Source: Psychroserpens sp.
GTDB lineage: Bacteria; Bacteroidota; Bacteroidia; Flavobacteriales; Flavobacteriaceae
Direction of reading: 5' to 3'
Assembly (NCBI GenBank): GCA_017643165.1
Contig: JAEPNY010000005.1
Coordinates: forward strand, 122,409 to 186,408
DNA: 64,000 nucleotides
Position 1 is the stretch's first letter. Each line of letters begins with the position of its first letter. The notes beneath the pieces were generated by a model that worked only from the letters and a program-made list of their open reading frames with translations, was not told the origin of the DNA and did no database searches. The translations under genes were made by a program, and so were the position numbers. Of the stretch, positions 1-9,140 are shown piece by piece.

Positions 1-561
1 AATCCAGGATTTAAAAAAATTCTAGAGGAGCACTACAATCCTATAATTACTAAAATTCGAACCAGTAGCAAGCCTATTATAGGAGCTGTAAATGGTGTGG
101 CTGCAGGAGCTGGAGCTAATATTGCTTTAGCATGCGATATCGTAGTTGCTCATGAAAAAGTAAGCTTTATTCAAGCGTTTAGCTTAATCGGATTAGTTCC
201 TGATAGTGGAGGAACTTTCTTTTTACCGCGCCTTATCGGATTCCAAAAAGCACAGGCTTTAGCCATGTTAGGCGATAAAGTGTCAGCCGAAGAGGCAGAG
301 CGACTAGGTATGATATACAAAGTCACTACACTCGAAGAATTTAATTCTGAGATCGATAGATTAGCTCTTAAACTGGCGAATATGCCGACAAAGGCCTTAG
401 GAATGATCAAAGAACTATTCAATCAGTCAATGACCAATACTTTAGAAGATCAGTTAGCCTTAGAATCAAAATTACAGATTGAAGCTGCACAGAGTGAAGA
501 CTATGCTGAAGGTGTTGCTTCATTTATAGAAAAACGCCAACCACAATTCAAAGGAAAATAA
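1..561 (+). CDS. paaG: 1,2-epoxyphenylacetyl-CoA isomerase (PaaG), 5' end outside window
   Basis: A crotonase-fold enzyme that isomerises ring-1,2-epoxyphenylacetyl-CoA to oxepin-CoA in phenylacetate catabolism. The frame is open back to base 1, so the gene starts upstream; the visible part is the C-terminal ~186 residues. The GTG at 97 is an internal Val codon, not a start. Seen: the CoA/oxyanion stretch GAVNGVAAGAGANIAL, then LVPDSGGTFFLPRLIG, where the Asp occupies the acid/base position typical of PaaG rather than the Glu of ordinary enoyl-CoA hydratases. Two bases separate the stop from paaH, so they form one operon. The subfamily call rests on the PDSGG motif and on the neighbours. Confidence 0.88.
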   Translation, partial: NPGFKKILEEHYNPIITKIRTSSKPIIGAVNGVAAGAGANIALACDIVVAHEKVSFIQAFSLIGLVPDSGGTFFLPRLIGFQKAQALAMLGDKVSAEEAERLGMIYKVTTLEEFNSEIDRLALKLANMPTKALGMIKELFNQSMTNTLEDQLALESKLQIEAAQSEDYAEGVASFIEKRQPQFKGK

Positions 562-563
562 AC

Positions 564-1718
564 ATGAACGTAGGAATCATCGGTTCAGGAACCATGGGAA
601 GCGGCATTGCACAAGTTGCTGCTACCGCTGGTTGTAAAGTCAAATTATATGATACGAATCAAGCAGCTTTGGACAACGCAAAAGCTGCACTCGAAAAGAT
701 CCTTTCGCGCCTCATCGAAAAAGGACGTATTGACGCTAATGAGAAGGAACGAATTCAATCTAATATTTCCTACGTAGATACTTTGAGAGATTTAAGTGAT
801 TCCAACTTAACCATAGAAGCTATCATCGAAAACCTTGAGATCAAACAAAAGGTATTCAAAGAACTTGAGACTTATGTTACTGACCAATGCATTATTGCGT
901 CTAATACCTCTAGTTTATCTATTGCATCCATAGCCGCATCATTAGAAAAGCCCGAACGATGTGTTGGGATTCACTTTTTTAATCCAGCACCATTAATGAA
1001 GTTGGTTGAGGTGATTCCGGCAGTTCAGACGTCTAAAGAAGTTTTAGATACGTCTGTGCAAACGATTAGCGATTGGAAGAAAGTAGTAGCAATAGCCAAA
1101 GACACACCTGGCTTTATTGTAAATCGTGTGGCACGACCATTTTACGGCGAGGCTTTGCGAATCTATGAAGAAGGCATTGCCGATTTTGCGACCATCGATT
1201 GGAGTTTGAAAACATTGGGTGGTTTCCGAATGGGACCATTCGAACTTATGGATTTCATCGGAAATGATGTCAATTATACAGTTACTGAAACGGTATTTAC
1301 AGCCTTCTACTTTGATCCGCGATATAAGCCAGCGTTCACTCAGAAACGATTTGCTGAAGCAGGTTACCTCGGAAGAAAATCAGGTCGAGGGTATTACGAT
1401 TATGCCGAAGGTGCTGAAAAACCTATACCTAATGAAGATCAGGAGTTAGCACAGTCAATCTTTGATCGTGTCCTTGTTATGTTAATAAACGAAGCTGCAG
1501 ATGCCCTGTTTTTAAATATAGCCTCAGCCGAAGACATAGATAATGCCATGACGAAAGGTGTGAATTACCCGAAAGGGCTCCTGTCTTGGGCAGATGAGAA
1601 AGGAATAGATTGGTGCGTGTCTCAATTGGATAAGCTCTATGATGAGTATCATGAAGATCGTTATCGCTGTAGTCCGCTGCTACGCAGAATGAAAAAGACT
1701 CAAAAGACATTTTTCTAA
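564..1718 (+). CDS. paaH: 3-hydroxyacyl-CoA (3-hydroxyadipyl-CoA) dehydrogenase PaaH
   Basis: NAD-dependent cytoplasmic dehydrogenase that oxidises 3-hydroxyadipyl-CoA to 3-oxoadipyl-CoA. The 384-residue protein begins with a Rossmann motif GIIGSGTMGSGIAQ (residues 4-17). It has SNTSSLSI and the catalytic His137 in GIHFFNPAP with Glu149 nearby. Two 3HCDH C-terminal domains follow: one around VARPFYGEALRIYEEG and a second around NEAADALFLNIAS to WADEKG. It is shorter than the ~475-residue E. coli PaaH but has the same domains. It overlaps paaI by one base (TAATG). Fatty-acid beta-oxidation is an alternative role, but the operon context favours phenylacetate. Confidence 0.9.
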   Translation: MNVGIIGSGTMGSGIAQVAATAGCKVKLYDTNQAALDNAKAALEKILSRLIEKGRIDANEKERIQSNISYVDTLRDLSDSNLTIEAIIENLEIKQKVFKELETYVTDQCIIASNTSSLSIASIAASLEKPERCVGIHFFNPAPLMKLVEVIPAVQTSKEVLDTSVQTISDWKKVVAIAKDTPGFIVNRVARPFYGEALRIYEEGIADFATIDWSLKTLGGFRMGPFELMDFIGNDVNYTVTETVFTAFYFDPRYKPAFTQKRFAEAGYLGRKSGRGYYDYAEGAEKPIPNEDQELAQSIFDRVLVMLINEAADALFLNIASAEDIDNAMTKGVNYPKGLLSWADEKGIDWCVSQLDKLYDEYHEDRYRCSPLLRRMKKTQKTFF

Positions 1719-2125
1719 TGAAAGGAGAAGCGATTCCATATAAAATGTTGAGCCAAGATGCCTTTAGTCAATGGCTGGGTATTGAAATTCTTGAATGTGA
1801 GATTGGACGTTGTAAAGTGGGAATGACGATCAGAAAAGAGATGCTTAACAGCATGAGTAAAGCCCATGGTGGTATCAGTTATTCATTGGCAGATACGGCT
1901 TTTGGTTTTGCTGCAAATACACATGGCAAGTACGCGGTGTCTATCGAGACGAGTATAAATCATATCGAAGCATTAGACGAAGGCGATTATCTCATTGCAG
2001 AGTCTGTGATCGAAAAAGTAAAAAACAAATTAGCATTTAATGTCGTAGAAGTGAAACGAGGTGAAGAACTGGTTGCACTTTTTAAAGGCATTGTTTATAG
2101 AACTCAAAAAGACTGGGAAGAATAA
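1718..2125 (+). CDS. paaI: Hydroxyphenylacetyl-CoA thioesterase PaaI
   Basis: A single hotdog-fold thioesterase of 135 residues. In the Paa pathway PaaI releases CoA from dead-end or toxic CoA esters. Seen: the PaaI motif KAHGGISYSLADTAFGF, with His50-Gly-Gly and Asp59 at the expected nucleophile/base position, and the hotdog beta strand around SIETSINHIE. The ATG overlaps the paaH stop (TAATG), and its own TAA abuts the paaJ ATG, so translational coupling is likely. Family and length agree well; the exact substrate is inferred from the operon. Confidence 0.9.
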   Translation: MKGEAIPYKMLSQDAFSQWLGIEILECEIGRCKVGMTIRKEMLNSMSKAHGGISYSLADTAFGFAANTHGKYAVSIETSINHIEALDEGDYLIAESVIEKVKNKLAFNVVEVKRGEELVALFKGIVYRTQKDWEE

Positions 2126-3334
2126 ATGAAAGACGCATATATTATTGATGGTGTAAGAACGCCAATAGGAAATTATAAAGGCACGCTGTCAGCTGTGCGT
2201 ACAGATGATTTAGGAGCTTTGGTAATTGCAGAAGTTGTCAAACGTAATCCGAATATTCCTAAAGAGGCTTATGACGATGTGATTATGGGTTGTGCGAACC
2301 AAGCTGGTGAGGATAATCGAAATGTAGCTAGAATGGCTTCGCTTTTAGCGGGCCTTCCGTTTAAAGTTCCTGGTGAAACGGTAAATAGACTATGTAGTTC
2401 TGGGCTTTCAGCAATCATTCATGCGAATCGTGCGATAAAAGCTGGCGATGGTGATATATTTATATCAGGAGGTGTGGAAAACATGACACGCGGACCATAC
2501 GTAATTGCAAAACCATCAAGCGCTTATGGAAATGATTCCAAAATGTATGATTCAAGTTTTGGATGGCGTTTTGTCAATCCTAAAATGCATGAAATGTATG
2601 GTACTGATGGGATGGGAAATACTGCTGAGAACCTAGTTGAGAAATATAACATTTCACGAGAAGATCAAGATGAATTTGCCTATTGGAGCCAGATGAAAGC
2701 GTCTAAAGCCCAAGAGAATGGTAGATTGGCAAAAGAGATCATTACGGTTGAGATTCCGCAGCGAAAAAAAGAGCCGATCCAATTCTCTAAGGATGAATTT
2801 GTGAAACCAACAACCTCATTAGAAGTGTTAGGAAAGTTGCGTCCTGCTTTTAAGAAGGACGGTGGAAGTGTGACTGCAGGAAATTCTTCTGGATTAAATG
2901 ATGGTGCCGCTGCAACAATAATCGCTTCTGGCGACGCCGTTGATAAATACAATCTAAAGCCTTTGGCTAAAATAGTGAGTTCAGCGGTTGTAGGGGTAGA
3001 ACCTAGAATTATGGGGATTGGTCCTGTTCAAGCCTCAAACAAGGCTTTAGAAAAAGCGGGTCTGACCATGGATGATATGGATATTATAGAATTAAATGAA
3101 GCTTTTGCAGCGCAAGCTTTAGCTTGTACAAGAGCCTGGGGATTAGCTGATGACGATCCACGACTCAATCCTAATGGTGGCTCGATCGCTATTGGTCATC
3201 CTTTGGGAGTGACTGGTACTCGAATTGCCTATTCAGCAGCATTGGAATTACACGAACAACAAAAAAAATATGCTTTGATCACCATGTGTATTGGTGTGGG
3301 TCAAGGTTATGCCGCTATAATAGAACGTGTTTAA
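2126..3334 (+). CDS. paaJ: 3-oxoadipyl-CoA thiolase PaaJ
   Basis: Thiolase II family acetyl-CoA acyltransferase, 402 residues, expected to cleave 3-oxoadipyl-CoA to succinyl-CoA and acetyl-CoA as the last step of phenylacetate degradation. All catalytic residues are present: nucleophile Cys90 in VNRLCSSGL, His358 in IAIGHPLGVTG and Cys388 in MCIGVGQG. The glycine-rich GGSIAIGHPLG signature is intact. The gene abuts paaI (TAAATG) and abuts the following SDR gene in the same way. Thiolases are hard to separate by substrate, so the specific name depends on the operon. Confidence 0.9.
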   Translation: MKDAYIIDGVRTPIGNYKGTLSAVRTDDLGALVIAEVVKRNPNIPKEAYDDVIMGCANQAGEDNRNVARMASLLAGLPFKVPGETVNRLCSSGLSAIIHANRAIKAGDGDIFISGGVENMTRGPYVIAKPSSAYGNDSKMYDSSFGWRFVNPKMHEMYGTDGMGNTAENLVEKYNISREDQDEFAYWSQMKASKAQENGRLAKEIITVEIPQRKKEPIQFSKDEFVKPTTSLEVLGKLRPAFKKDGGSVTAGNSSGLNDGAAATIIASGDAVDKYNLKPLAKIVSSAVVGVEPRIMGIGPVQASNKALEKAGLTMDDMDIIELNEAFAAQALACTRAWGLADDDPRLNPNGGSIAIGHPLGVTGTRIAYSAALELHEQQKKYALITMCIGVGQGYAAIIERV

Positions 3335-3937
3335 ATGAAGATATTAGTCATTGGAGGTAACGGTACCATTGGAAAAAAAGTAAGTGAGCGCTTAGCTCAT
3401 AAACATGAGGTCTTTACTGCTGGGCGAAGTTCAGGTGATGTTCTTGTGGATTTTTCTGATGCCGAATCAATCGAGTCAATGTTTGAAAGTGTTGGGAAAC
3501 TTGATGCAATTGTTGCCATTGCTGGAGATGCCAAATGGGATGCGTTAGATAATCTTTCAGAAGACGATTTTTATATTGGAATAAGAAGCAAGATGATGGG
3601 GCAAGTAAATGTGGTCCGTATAGGAAAAGCGTATTTAAATCCAAATGGATCTATAACCTTATCTACTGGTATATTGGCTGATGACCCCGTAGATATGACG
3701 ACAAGTGCGGCCATGGTGAATGGTGCGATAAATAGTTTTGCAAAAGCCGCAGCTTTAGAATTGGAAGATGGGAAACGTATAAACGTTGTTTGTTCAGATT
3801 TGGTTGAAGATTCATTTGAGAAATACAAAGATTATTTCCCAGGGAATACACCAGTTCCAATGCATAAAATTGTGGATGCATATGTAAAATGCATTGAAGG
3901 ACGAATTACAGGAAGAATATTACGAATAATGGCTTAA
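3335..3937 (+). CDS. Lin1944-like short-chain dehydrogenase without SDR active site
   Basis: A 200-residue small SDR-fold protein. The nucleotide-binding start is clear: ILVIGGNGTIGKKV (GGxGxxG). A Ser in LSTGILADD sits where the SDR catalytic Ser would be. The YxxxK catalytic motif is missing: the aligned stretch reads TTSAAMVNGAINSF, with no Tyr or Lys. This agrees with the Lin1944-like SDR group, which keeps the fold but lacks the usual catalytic residues and has no assigned reaction. It abuts paaJ and lies 6 bases before paaZ, so it is transcribed with the paa genes. Its role there is unknown; redox or cofactor sensing is speculation. Confidence 0.8.
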   Translation: MKILVIGGNGTIGKKVSERLAHKHEVFTAGRSSGDVLVDFSDAESIESMFESVGKLDAIVAIAGDAKWDALDNLSEDDFYIGIRSKMMGQVNVVRIGKAYLNPNGSITLSTGILADDPVDMTTSAAMVNGAINSFAKAAALELEDGKRINVVCSDLVEDSFEKYKDYFPGNTPVPMHKIVDAYVKCIEGRITGRILRIMA

Positions 3938-3943
3938 GTTATT

Positions 3944-6481
3944 ATGGAAAAAATACAACATTACGTTCAAGGACATTGGACAATAGGAACTGAAGAAGGT
4001 TTACCAGTGCATGATGCGATTACTGGTGAAGCGTTTACAAGTGTAGCTATTGAAGGATTAGACATTCCGGAGATTTTGAACTACGGAAGAACCAAAGGCG
4101 GAGAGCAACTTCGCAAAATGACCTTTCAAGAAAGAGGTAATATGCTTAAGAAATTGGCACTATACCTTACCAAACGCAAAGATGCATTCTATGAATTAAG
4201 CTATCGAACTGGCGCTACAAAAGTAGATAGCTGGATCGACATTGAAGGTGGTTTTGGAAATTTATTTGCCAATGCCTCTTTAAGAAAACTCTTTCCGAAT
4301 CAACCATTTCACGTCGAAGGTGATCCTGTAGATCTATCGCGAGGTGGCCGATTTATGGCACATCATATCATGGTACCTAAAAAAGGTGTAGCCGTCCATA
4401 TTAATGCCTTCAATTTCCCGGTTTGGGGAATGTTAGAAAAATGTGCCGTGAACTGGATGGCAGGAGTGCCAGCTGTAGTTCTACCGGCGCCATCGTCCTC
4501 TTATTTAGCAGAAGCTGTTGCCAGAACCATCATTGATTCTGGGATTTTACCAGAGGGTGCATTACAAATCATAAACGGAACTGTAAAAACCATTTTAGAC
4601 ACCGTTGAGTCTCAAGATGTCGTAACATTTACTGGTTCAGCCGCGACAGGACGTTTGCTAAAAGCGCATCCAAGACTTATACAAGAATCCGTACCATTCA
4701 CAATGGAAGCAGATTCCTTAAATGCTTCAATATTAGGAGAAGATGCTGTTCCAGGCACACCTGAATTCGATCTATTTATTAAAGAAGTTCGCAAAGAAAT
4801 GACCGTAAAAGCGGGTCAGAAATGTACAGCGATCAGACGAATTATTGTTCCAGAGAATTTAGTTGAAGATGTTCAAATCGCCTTAGGAAAAGCCTTAGAT
4901 AAGGTCACCATAGGTGATCCAAGACTAAAAGAAGTACGAATGGGGTCTTTAGTGAGCAAGCAACAAGTTCAGGCGGTTAGAGATTCTGTAAATGATCTCG
5001 CTAAAGAGGCTCAGATCGTTTATGGTGATCTAGATAAAATTGAAACGATTGGTGCCGATGCTAAGAAAGGTGCTTTTATTAGTCCAATTCTATTGCGTGC
5101 AGACCATCCGTTCGATAATACCATTATTCACGAGCGTGAAGCTTTCGGTCCAGTTAGTACGATAATGCCATATAAAACCTTGGATGAGGCTGTAACCTTG
5201 GCTCAAATGGGTAAAGGATCCTTAGTGTCGTCTATAGCAACCAATGACGATAATATTGCAAGAGATTATGTCGTTAATGCAGCAAGTCATCACGGACGTA
5301 TTTTGGTATTGAATCGCGAAAGTGCTAAAGAAAGTACGGGACATGGGTCTCCATTACCTTATTTAGTTCATGGTGGTCCTGGACGTGCTGGTGGTGGAGA
5401 AGAAATGGGCGGTATGCGCGGTATCAAGCACTATTTACAGCGCACAGCAATACAAGGTTCACCAACTACAATTACTGAAATCACAGGGATTTATCAGCAG
5501 AACGCTGCCTATAAAGAGGCGGAAAATCATCCGTTTAAATACCATTGGGAAGATATTCAGCCAGGCATGTCTCTTAAAACACATAAGAGAACCATTACTG
5601 ATTCTGATATCATAAACTTTGCAAATATTACATGGGATCATTTCTATGCGCATACAGATATTACTTCTCTCGATGGTAGTATTTTCCAAAAGCGCACCGC
5701 TCATGGGTATTTTATCATTTCTGCAGCAGCAGGATTATTTGTATATCCAAATAAAGGGCCAGTAGCTGCAAATTATGGATTAGATACCATACGTTTCCTA
5801 AGACCATTATATCATAACGATACCATTTATGTAAGATTAACTTGTAAGGAAAAAGTGGATCGTGATGTGGCTAACGCCGAACATCCTAGTGGCATCGTAA
5901 AATGGCATGTTGAGGTTTTCGATGCTAACTTTGAAAATAGACCAGATAGTGAAAAAGGACCAAAAGACAGTCCGTTGGTTGCGGTGGCTACTATCTTGAC
6001 AATGGTACAAAAGAAACAAGAGACCTTTGTTGATATTGATCGAAACAGTTTAGAATCTTATTTGAATAAGCTCTCTGAAGATTCTAAGCCTCTTTGGGGA
6101 AATATGACGCCTCAACATATGCTTGAGCACCTTGAATATTCTACGCGTATTTCTTCTGGTGAAATTCAAGATATTGAAATAGCGACACCAGAAAAGATCT
6201 TAGAAAAAGTCCACGCTACAATCTATAATTATGACAAAATGCCTCGTAATTTCGGAGCACCTGAGCGACTTGAAAAAGAACTCGAACAACTAAAACACGA
6301 AAATTTAGATACGGCAAAACAGAAATTACTTGAGGCTTTCGATAACTATGTGGCTTACTTTAAAGCGCATCCAGAAGGAACTCTCAAGAATATAGTTTTT
6401 GGAGACCTAAACAGATACGAATGGAACTTATTCCATCGCAAACATTACAACCATCATTTTGAACAATTCGGATTATTATAA
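3944..6481 (+). CDS. paaZ: Bifunctional oxepin-CoA hydrolase / aldehyde dehydrogenase PaaZ with extra C-terminal domain
   Basis: Opens the oxepin-CoA ring (MaoC-type hydratase domain) and oxidises the resulting aldehyde with NADP (aldehyde dehydrogenase domain). Residues ~1-520 are the dehydrogenase, with TFTGSAATGR, Glu255 in FTMEADSLN and Cys294 in VKAGQKCTAIRR. Residues ~535-690 are the hydratase, with Asp565 and His570 in WDHFYAHTD. E. coli PaaZ is ~681 residues; this protein has 845. The added ~155 residues carry LWGNMTPQHMLEHLEYS and end with NLFHRKHYNHHFEQF, a His pattern like DinB-superfamily DUF1569 proteins. Frame and composition run on without a break, so it looks like a true fusion rather than a sequencing error. 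Confidence 0.92.
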   Translation: MEKIQHYVQGHWTIGTEEGLPVHDAITGEAFTSVAIEGLDIPEILNYGRTKGGEQLRKMTFQERGNMLKKLALYLTKRKDAFYELSYRTGATKVDSWIDIEGGFGNLFANASLRKLFPNQPFHVEGDPVDLSRGGRFMAHHIMVPKKGVAVHINAFNFPVWGMLEKCAVNWMAGVPAVVLPAPSSSYLAEAVARTIIDSGILPEGALQIINGTVKTILDTVESQDVVTFTGSAATGRLLKAHPRLIQESVPFTMEADSLNASILGEDAVPGTPEFDLFIKEVRKEMTVKAGQKCTAIRRIIVPENLVEDVQIALGKALDKVTIGDPRLKEVRMGSLVSKQQVQAVRDSVNDLAKEAQIVYGDLDKIETIGADAKKGAFISPILLRADHPFDNTIIHEREAFGPVSTIMPYKTLDEAVTLAQMGKGSLVSSIATNDDNIARDYVVNAASHHGRILVLNRESAKESTGHGSPLPYLVHGGPGRAGGGEEMGGMRGIKHYLQRTAIQGSPTTITEITGIYQQNAAYKEAENHPFKYHWEDIQPGMSLKTHKRTITDSDIINFANITWDHFYAHTDITSLDGSIFQKRTAHGYFIISAAAGLFVYPNKGPVAANYGLDTIRFLRPLYHNDTIYVRLTCKEKVDRDVANAEHPSGIVKWHVEVFDANFENRPDSEKGPKDSPLVAVATILTMVQKKQETFVDIDRNSLESYLNKLSEDSKPLWGNMTPQHMLEHLEYSTRISSGEIQDIEIATPEKILEKVHATIYNYDKMPRNFGAPERLEKELEQLKHENLDTAKQKLLEAFDNYVAYFKAHPEGTLKNIVFGDLNRYEWNLFHRKHYNHHFEQFGLL

Positions 6482-6487
6482 CAAGAT

Positions 6488-7240
6488 ATGACAGAAGCAT
6501 ACGTAAATCTACATATAGAAAATGAAGTAGGATATATTGAGTTCTTTCATCCTGCGCATAACTCATTACCAGGAAATATTTTAGCAAAGCTAGCACAAAC
6601 CATAACAGATGCTGGTAACAACACTGAAATAAAGGTCATCGTGCTGAAAAGTGGCGGAGATCGCACCTTTTGTGCTGGAGCTAGTTTTAATGAACTGATT
6701 AATATAGATGATCCAGCAACCGGGAAAGTGTTCTTCTCTGGCTTTGCTAATGTGATTAATGCGATGCGCAAATGTCCAAAATTCATTATAGGTCGAATTC
6801 AGGGAAAAACTGTTGGTGGCGGCGTTGGCTTAGCGGCGTCAACCGATTATTGTATGGCGACAAAGTTCGCAGCTATCAAGCTTAGCGAGCTGAATATTGG
6901 AATAGGACCCTTCGTTGTTGGTCCAGCAATTGAACGTAAAATGGGTTTGAGTGCCATGTCTCAGATCGCTATTGATGCGAACACCTTTTATCCAGCTGAA
7001 TGGGCAAAACAAAAAGGCTTGTTCACACATGTTTACGATAGTACAGAGGAACTTGATGAAGCGGTAAAAGCAACAGCAGAGCATTTATGTACCTATAACA
7101 CAGAAGCAATGCTAGAAATGAAAAAGATCTTTTGGAAGGGAACCGATGATTGGGATGACCTACTTGCTGAACGCGCTCAAACCAGTGGACGTTTGGTCTT
7201 ATCAGATTTTACAAAAGAAAAATTAAAAAGTTTTAAATAA
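6488..7240 (+). CDS. Enoyl-CoA hydratase/isomerase family protein (PaaF-like)
   Basis: A crotonase of 250 residues, the likely 2,3-dehydroadipyl-CoA hydratase (PaaF role) needed between PaaZ/PaaJ and PaaH. Seen: the first oxyanion-hole segment FCAGASFNEL (61-70) and the second in GKTVGGGVGLAASTDYC. The region where PaaF carries catalytic Glu reads LSELNIGIGPFVVGP, with Glu kept but followed by an unusual GPFVVGP in place of the common GxxPxxGG. It starts 6 bases after paaZ, and its stop overlaps the paaY ATG (TAATG). I leave the symbol empty because crotonase subfamily assignment by eye is uncertain. Confidence 0.82.
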   Translation: MTEAYVNLHIENEVGYIEFFHPAHNSLPGNILAKLAQTITDAGNNTEIKVIVLKSGGDRTFCAGASFNELINIDDPATGKVFFSGFANVINAMRKCPKFIIGRIQGKTVGGGVGLAASTDYCMATKFAAIKLSELNIGIGPFVVGPAIERKMGLSAMSQIAIDANTFYPAEWAKQKGLFTHVYDSTEELDEAVKATAEHLCTYNTEAMLEMKKIFWKGTDDWDDLLAERAQTSGRLVLSDFTKEKLKSFK

Positions 7241-7836
7241 TGATCTACAGCTTCAAAGGCTATACACCCGTTGTTCACGAGAGTAGTTTCGTGCATCCTT
7301 TGGCTGCAGTGACAGGGAATGTTATCATTGGCAAGAACTGTTATATCGGTCCAGGCGCAGCCATTCGTGGTGATTGGGGACAGATCATATTAGAAGATGG
7401 GGTTAATGTGCAAGAGAATTGTACAGTACATATGTTTCCTGGCAAGTCCATAACACTTCAAGAAAGTGCGCATGTTGGTCATGGAGCTATCATTCATGGT
7501 GCCAACCTTGGTAGAAATTGCCTGATCGGGATGAATACTGTAATCATGGATGATGCTGAAATTGGAGATGAATGTATTGTTGGTGCGATGGCATTCGTGA
7601 AAGCTGAAACCAAAATACCAAATCGTAGTCTAGTAGTTGGTAATCCTGCTAAAGTGGTTAGATCGGTTAGTGATGATATGATTAATTGGAAAACGAAAGG
7701 AACCCAATTATATCAACAATTACCTAAAGATTGTCACGACAGTTTAAAAGAAGTTGAGCCTTTAAGAGAAGTGCCAGAACATATGGAAATGCAAGAAGAT
7801 GTCTATAAGACGCTTCGCGATTTTATGAAAAAGTAA
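7240..7836 (+). CDS. paaY: PaaY-like hexapeptide-repeat protein (gamma-carbonic-anhydrase family)
   Basis: A left-handed beta-helix protein of 198 residues. Seen: successive hexapeptide turns (VTGNVIIGKNCYIGPGAAI, then LGRNCLIGMNTVIMDDAEIG) and His ligand candidates in CTVHMFPG and HVGHGAIIHG, as in gamma-carbonic anhydrases. PaaY homologues act as thioesterases or detoxifying accessory proteins in phenylacetate degradation. The ATG overlaps the crotonase stop by one base, and the E2 gene starts 2 bases after the stop. PaaY is favoured over other hexapeptide proteins by length (~196 in E. coli) and by context. Confidence 0.87.
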   Translation: MIYSFKGYTPVVHESSFVHPLAAVTGNVIIGKNCYIGPGAAIRGDWGQIILEDGVNVQENCTVHMFPGKSITLQESAHVGHGAIIHGANLGRNCLIGMNTVIMDDAEIGDECIVGAMAFVKAETKIPNRSLVVGNPAKVVRSVSDDMINWKTKGTQLYQQLPKDCHDSLKEVEPLREVPEHMEMQEDVYKTLRDFMKK

Positions 7837-7838
7837 CT

Positions 7839-9140
7839 ATGTCAACAGTTGAATTTAAAATGCCCAAATTGGGTGAAAGTATAACAGAAGCAGCCATTAT
7901 TACATGGTTCAAGAATGTTGGAGACACCATTGAAGAAGATGAGATGTTATTAGAGGTTGCGACGGATAAGGTCGATTCTGAAGTGCCTTCTAATGTTTCA
8001 GGAGTAATTGAAGAAATTCTGTATGAAGCGAATGCTGTAATAAAAATTGGAGAACCAATAGCGATAATAAAAACGGATGGTAAGGCTTCTTCTAAAAAAG
8101 TTGAAAAGAAGGAGGTGACCAAACCTGAAGGCAAGACTGTAGAGAAAAAAAGTAAACCTAAACGACCACAAAAAGTAGCTGCTCAAGTAACAAGTCAATT
8201 CACCGTACCTGATTCTGATCGTTTCTTTTCTCCTTTGGTGATTGAAATAGCTAAGCAACACCATATCAGTTTTGAGGAATTAGCCAGAATTCCTGCGACA
8301 GGAAAGGAAGGGCGTCTACGTAAAAGCGATGTGTTCAATTATATCGAAGATGGAAGACCTTTCCAATTCGCACAACCGGTAACTCAGGATCCGACTGCTT
8401 ATCGTATTCCGCAGCTCACATTTGATAAAGGAAAAGGTAAGATTATTGAGATGGACCGTATGCGTCAGATGATTGCCGATCATATGGTGTATTCGAAGCA
8501 CACTTCTCCGCATGTAACGGCATATGTTGAGGCAGATCTTACAAATATGGTGAATTGGCGCAATGCGAATAAAGTAGCATTTCAAGAAAAGTATGGTGAA
8601 CGATTAACCTTTACACCATTATTCGTTGAGGCTGTCGCTAAAGCTGTAGCTGATTTTCCAAATATTAATGCCTCTGTAGATGGTAAAAATATCATTGTAA
8701 AAGAGGAGATCAACATTGGTATGGCAACAGCTCTACCAAGTGGTAATTTGATTGTTCCGGTAGTGAGACATGCAAACACGAAAGACCTTAAAGATTTAGC
8801 TACTGATGTCAATGACCTCGCAAATAAGGCCAGAGATAATAAATTACAGGCAGATGATATACAAGGAAGTACTTTTACGATCTCAAACGTTGGTACTTTC
8901 GGGAGTGTGATGGGTACGCCAATTATCAATCAGCCAGAGGTTGCCATTTTAGCTTTAGGAATAATTAAAAAACGCCCTGAGGTGATCACTACAGCGAAAG
9001 GTGATGAAATTGCAATTCGCAGTATGATGTATTTATCATTGTCATTCGATCATCGTGTTGTTGACGGATTTTTAGGTGGAAGCTTTGTGCGTCGCGTTGC
9101 CGACTACTTCGAACAGTTTGATGTAAATAGAGAAATTTAA
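7839..9140 (+). CDS. Dihydrolipoamide acyltransferase (E2) of a branched-chain-type 2-oxo acid dehydrogenase
   Basis: E2 core of a 2-oxo acid dehydrogenase complex, 433 residues. Domains in order: an N-terminal lipoyl domain with lipoylated Lys44 in EVATDKVDSEVP; a charged Lys/Glu-rich linker (~80-115); a peripheral-subunit-binding domain with SPLVIEIAKQHHISFEEL and GKEGRLRKSDV (~125-165); and the acyltransferase core ending in the catalytic motif SFDHRVVDG (His405, Asp409). Its stop overlaps the E1 ATG (TAATG), so E1 and E2 are coupled. No E3 gene is in the window. The acyl substrate is unknown: branched-chain acyl groups by family, possibly arylacetyl groups by context. Confidence 0.88.
   Translation: MSTVEFKMPKLGESITEAAIITWFKNVGDTIEEDEMLLEVATDKVDSEVPSNVSGVIEEILYEANAVIKIGEPIAIIKTDGKASSKKVEKKEVTKPEGKTVEKKSKPKRPQKVAAQVTSQFTVPDSDRFFSPLVIEIAKQHHISFEELARIPATGKEGRLRKSDVFNYIEDGRPFQFAQPVTQDPTAYRIPQLTFDKGKGKIIEMDRMRQMIADHMVYSKHTSPHVTAYVEADLTNMVNWRNANKVAFQEKYGERLTFTPLFVEAVAKAVADFPNINASVDGKNIIVKEEINIGMATALPSGNLIVPVVRHANTKDLKDLATDVNDLANKARDNKLQADDIQGSTFTISNVGTFGSVMGTPIINQPEVAILALGIIKKRPEVITTAKGDEIAIRSMMYLSLSFDHRVVDGFLGGSFVRRVADYFEQFDVNREI

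Noticed and set aside
97-561. GTG at 97 as the start of a shortened enoyl-CoA isomerase, or a truncated pseudogene
   Set aside because: The frame is open to base 1 and the residues before 97 match the family, so the gene is only cut by the window edge.
8582-8929. 115-residue minus-strand ORF inside the E2 gene
   Set aside because: It is a shadow of the strong E2 frame, with no family features and no start context.
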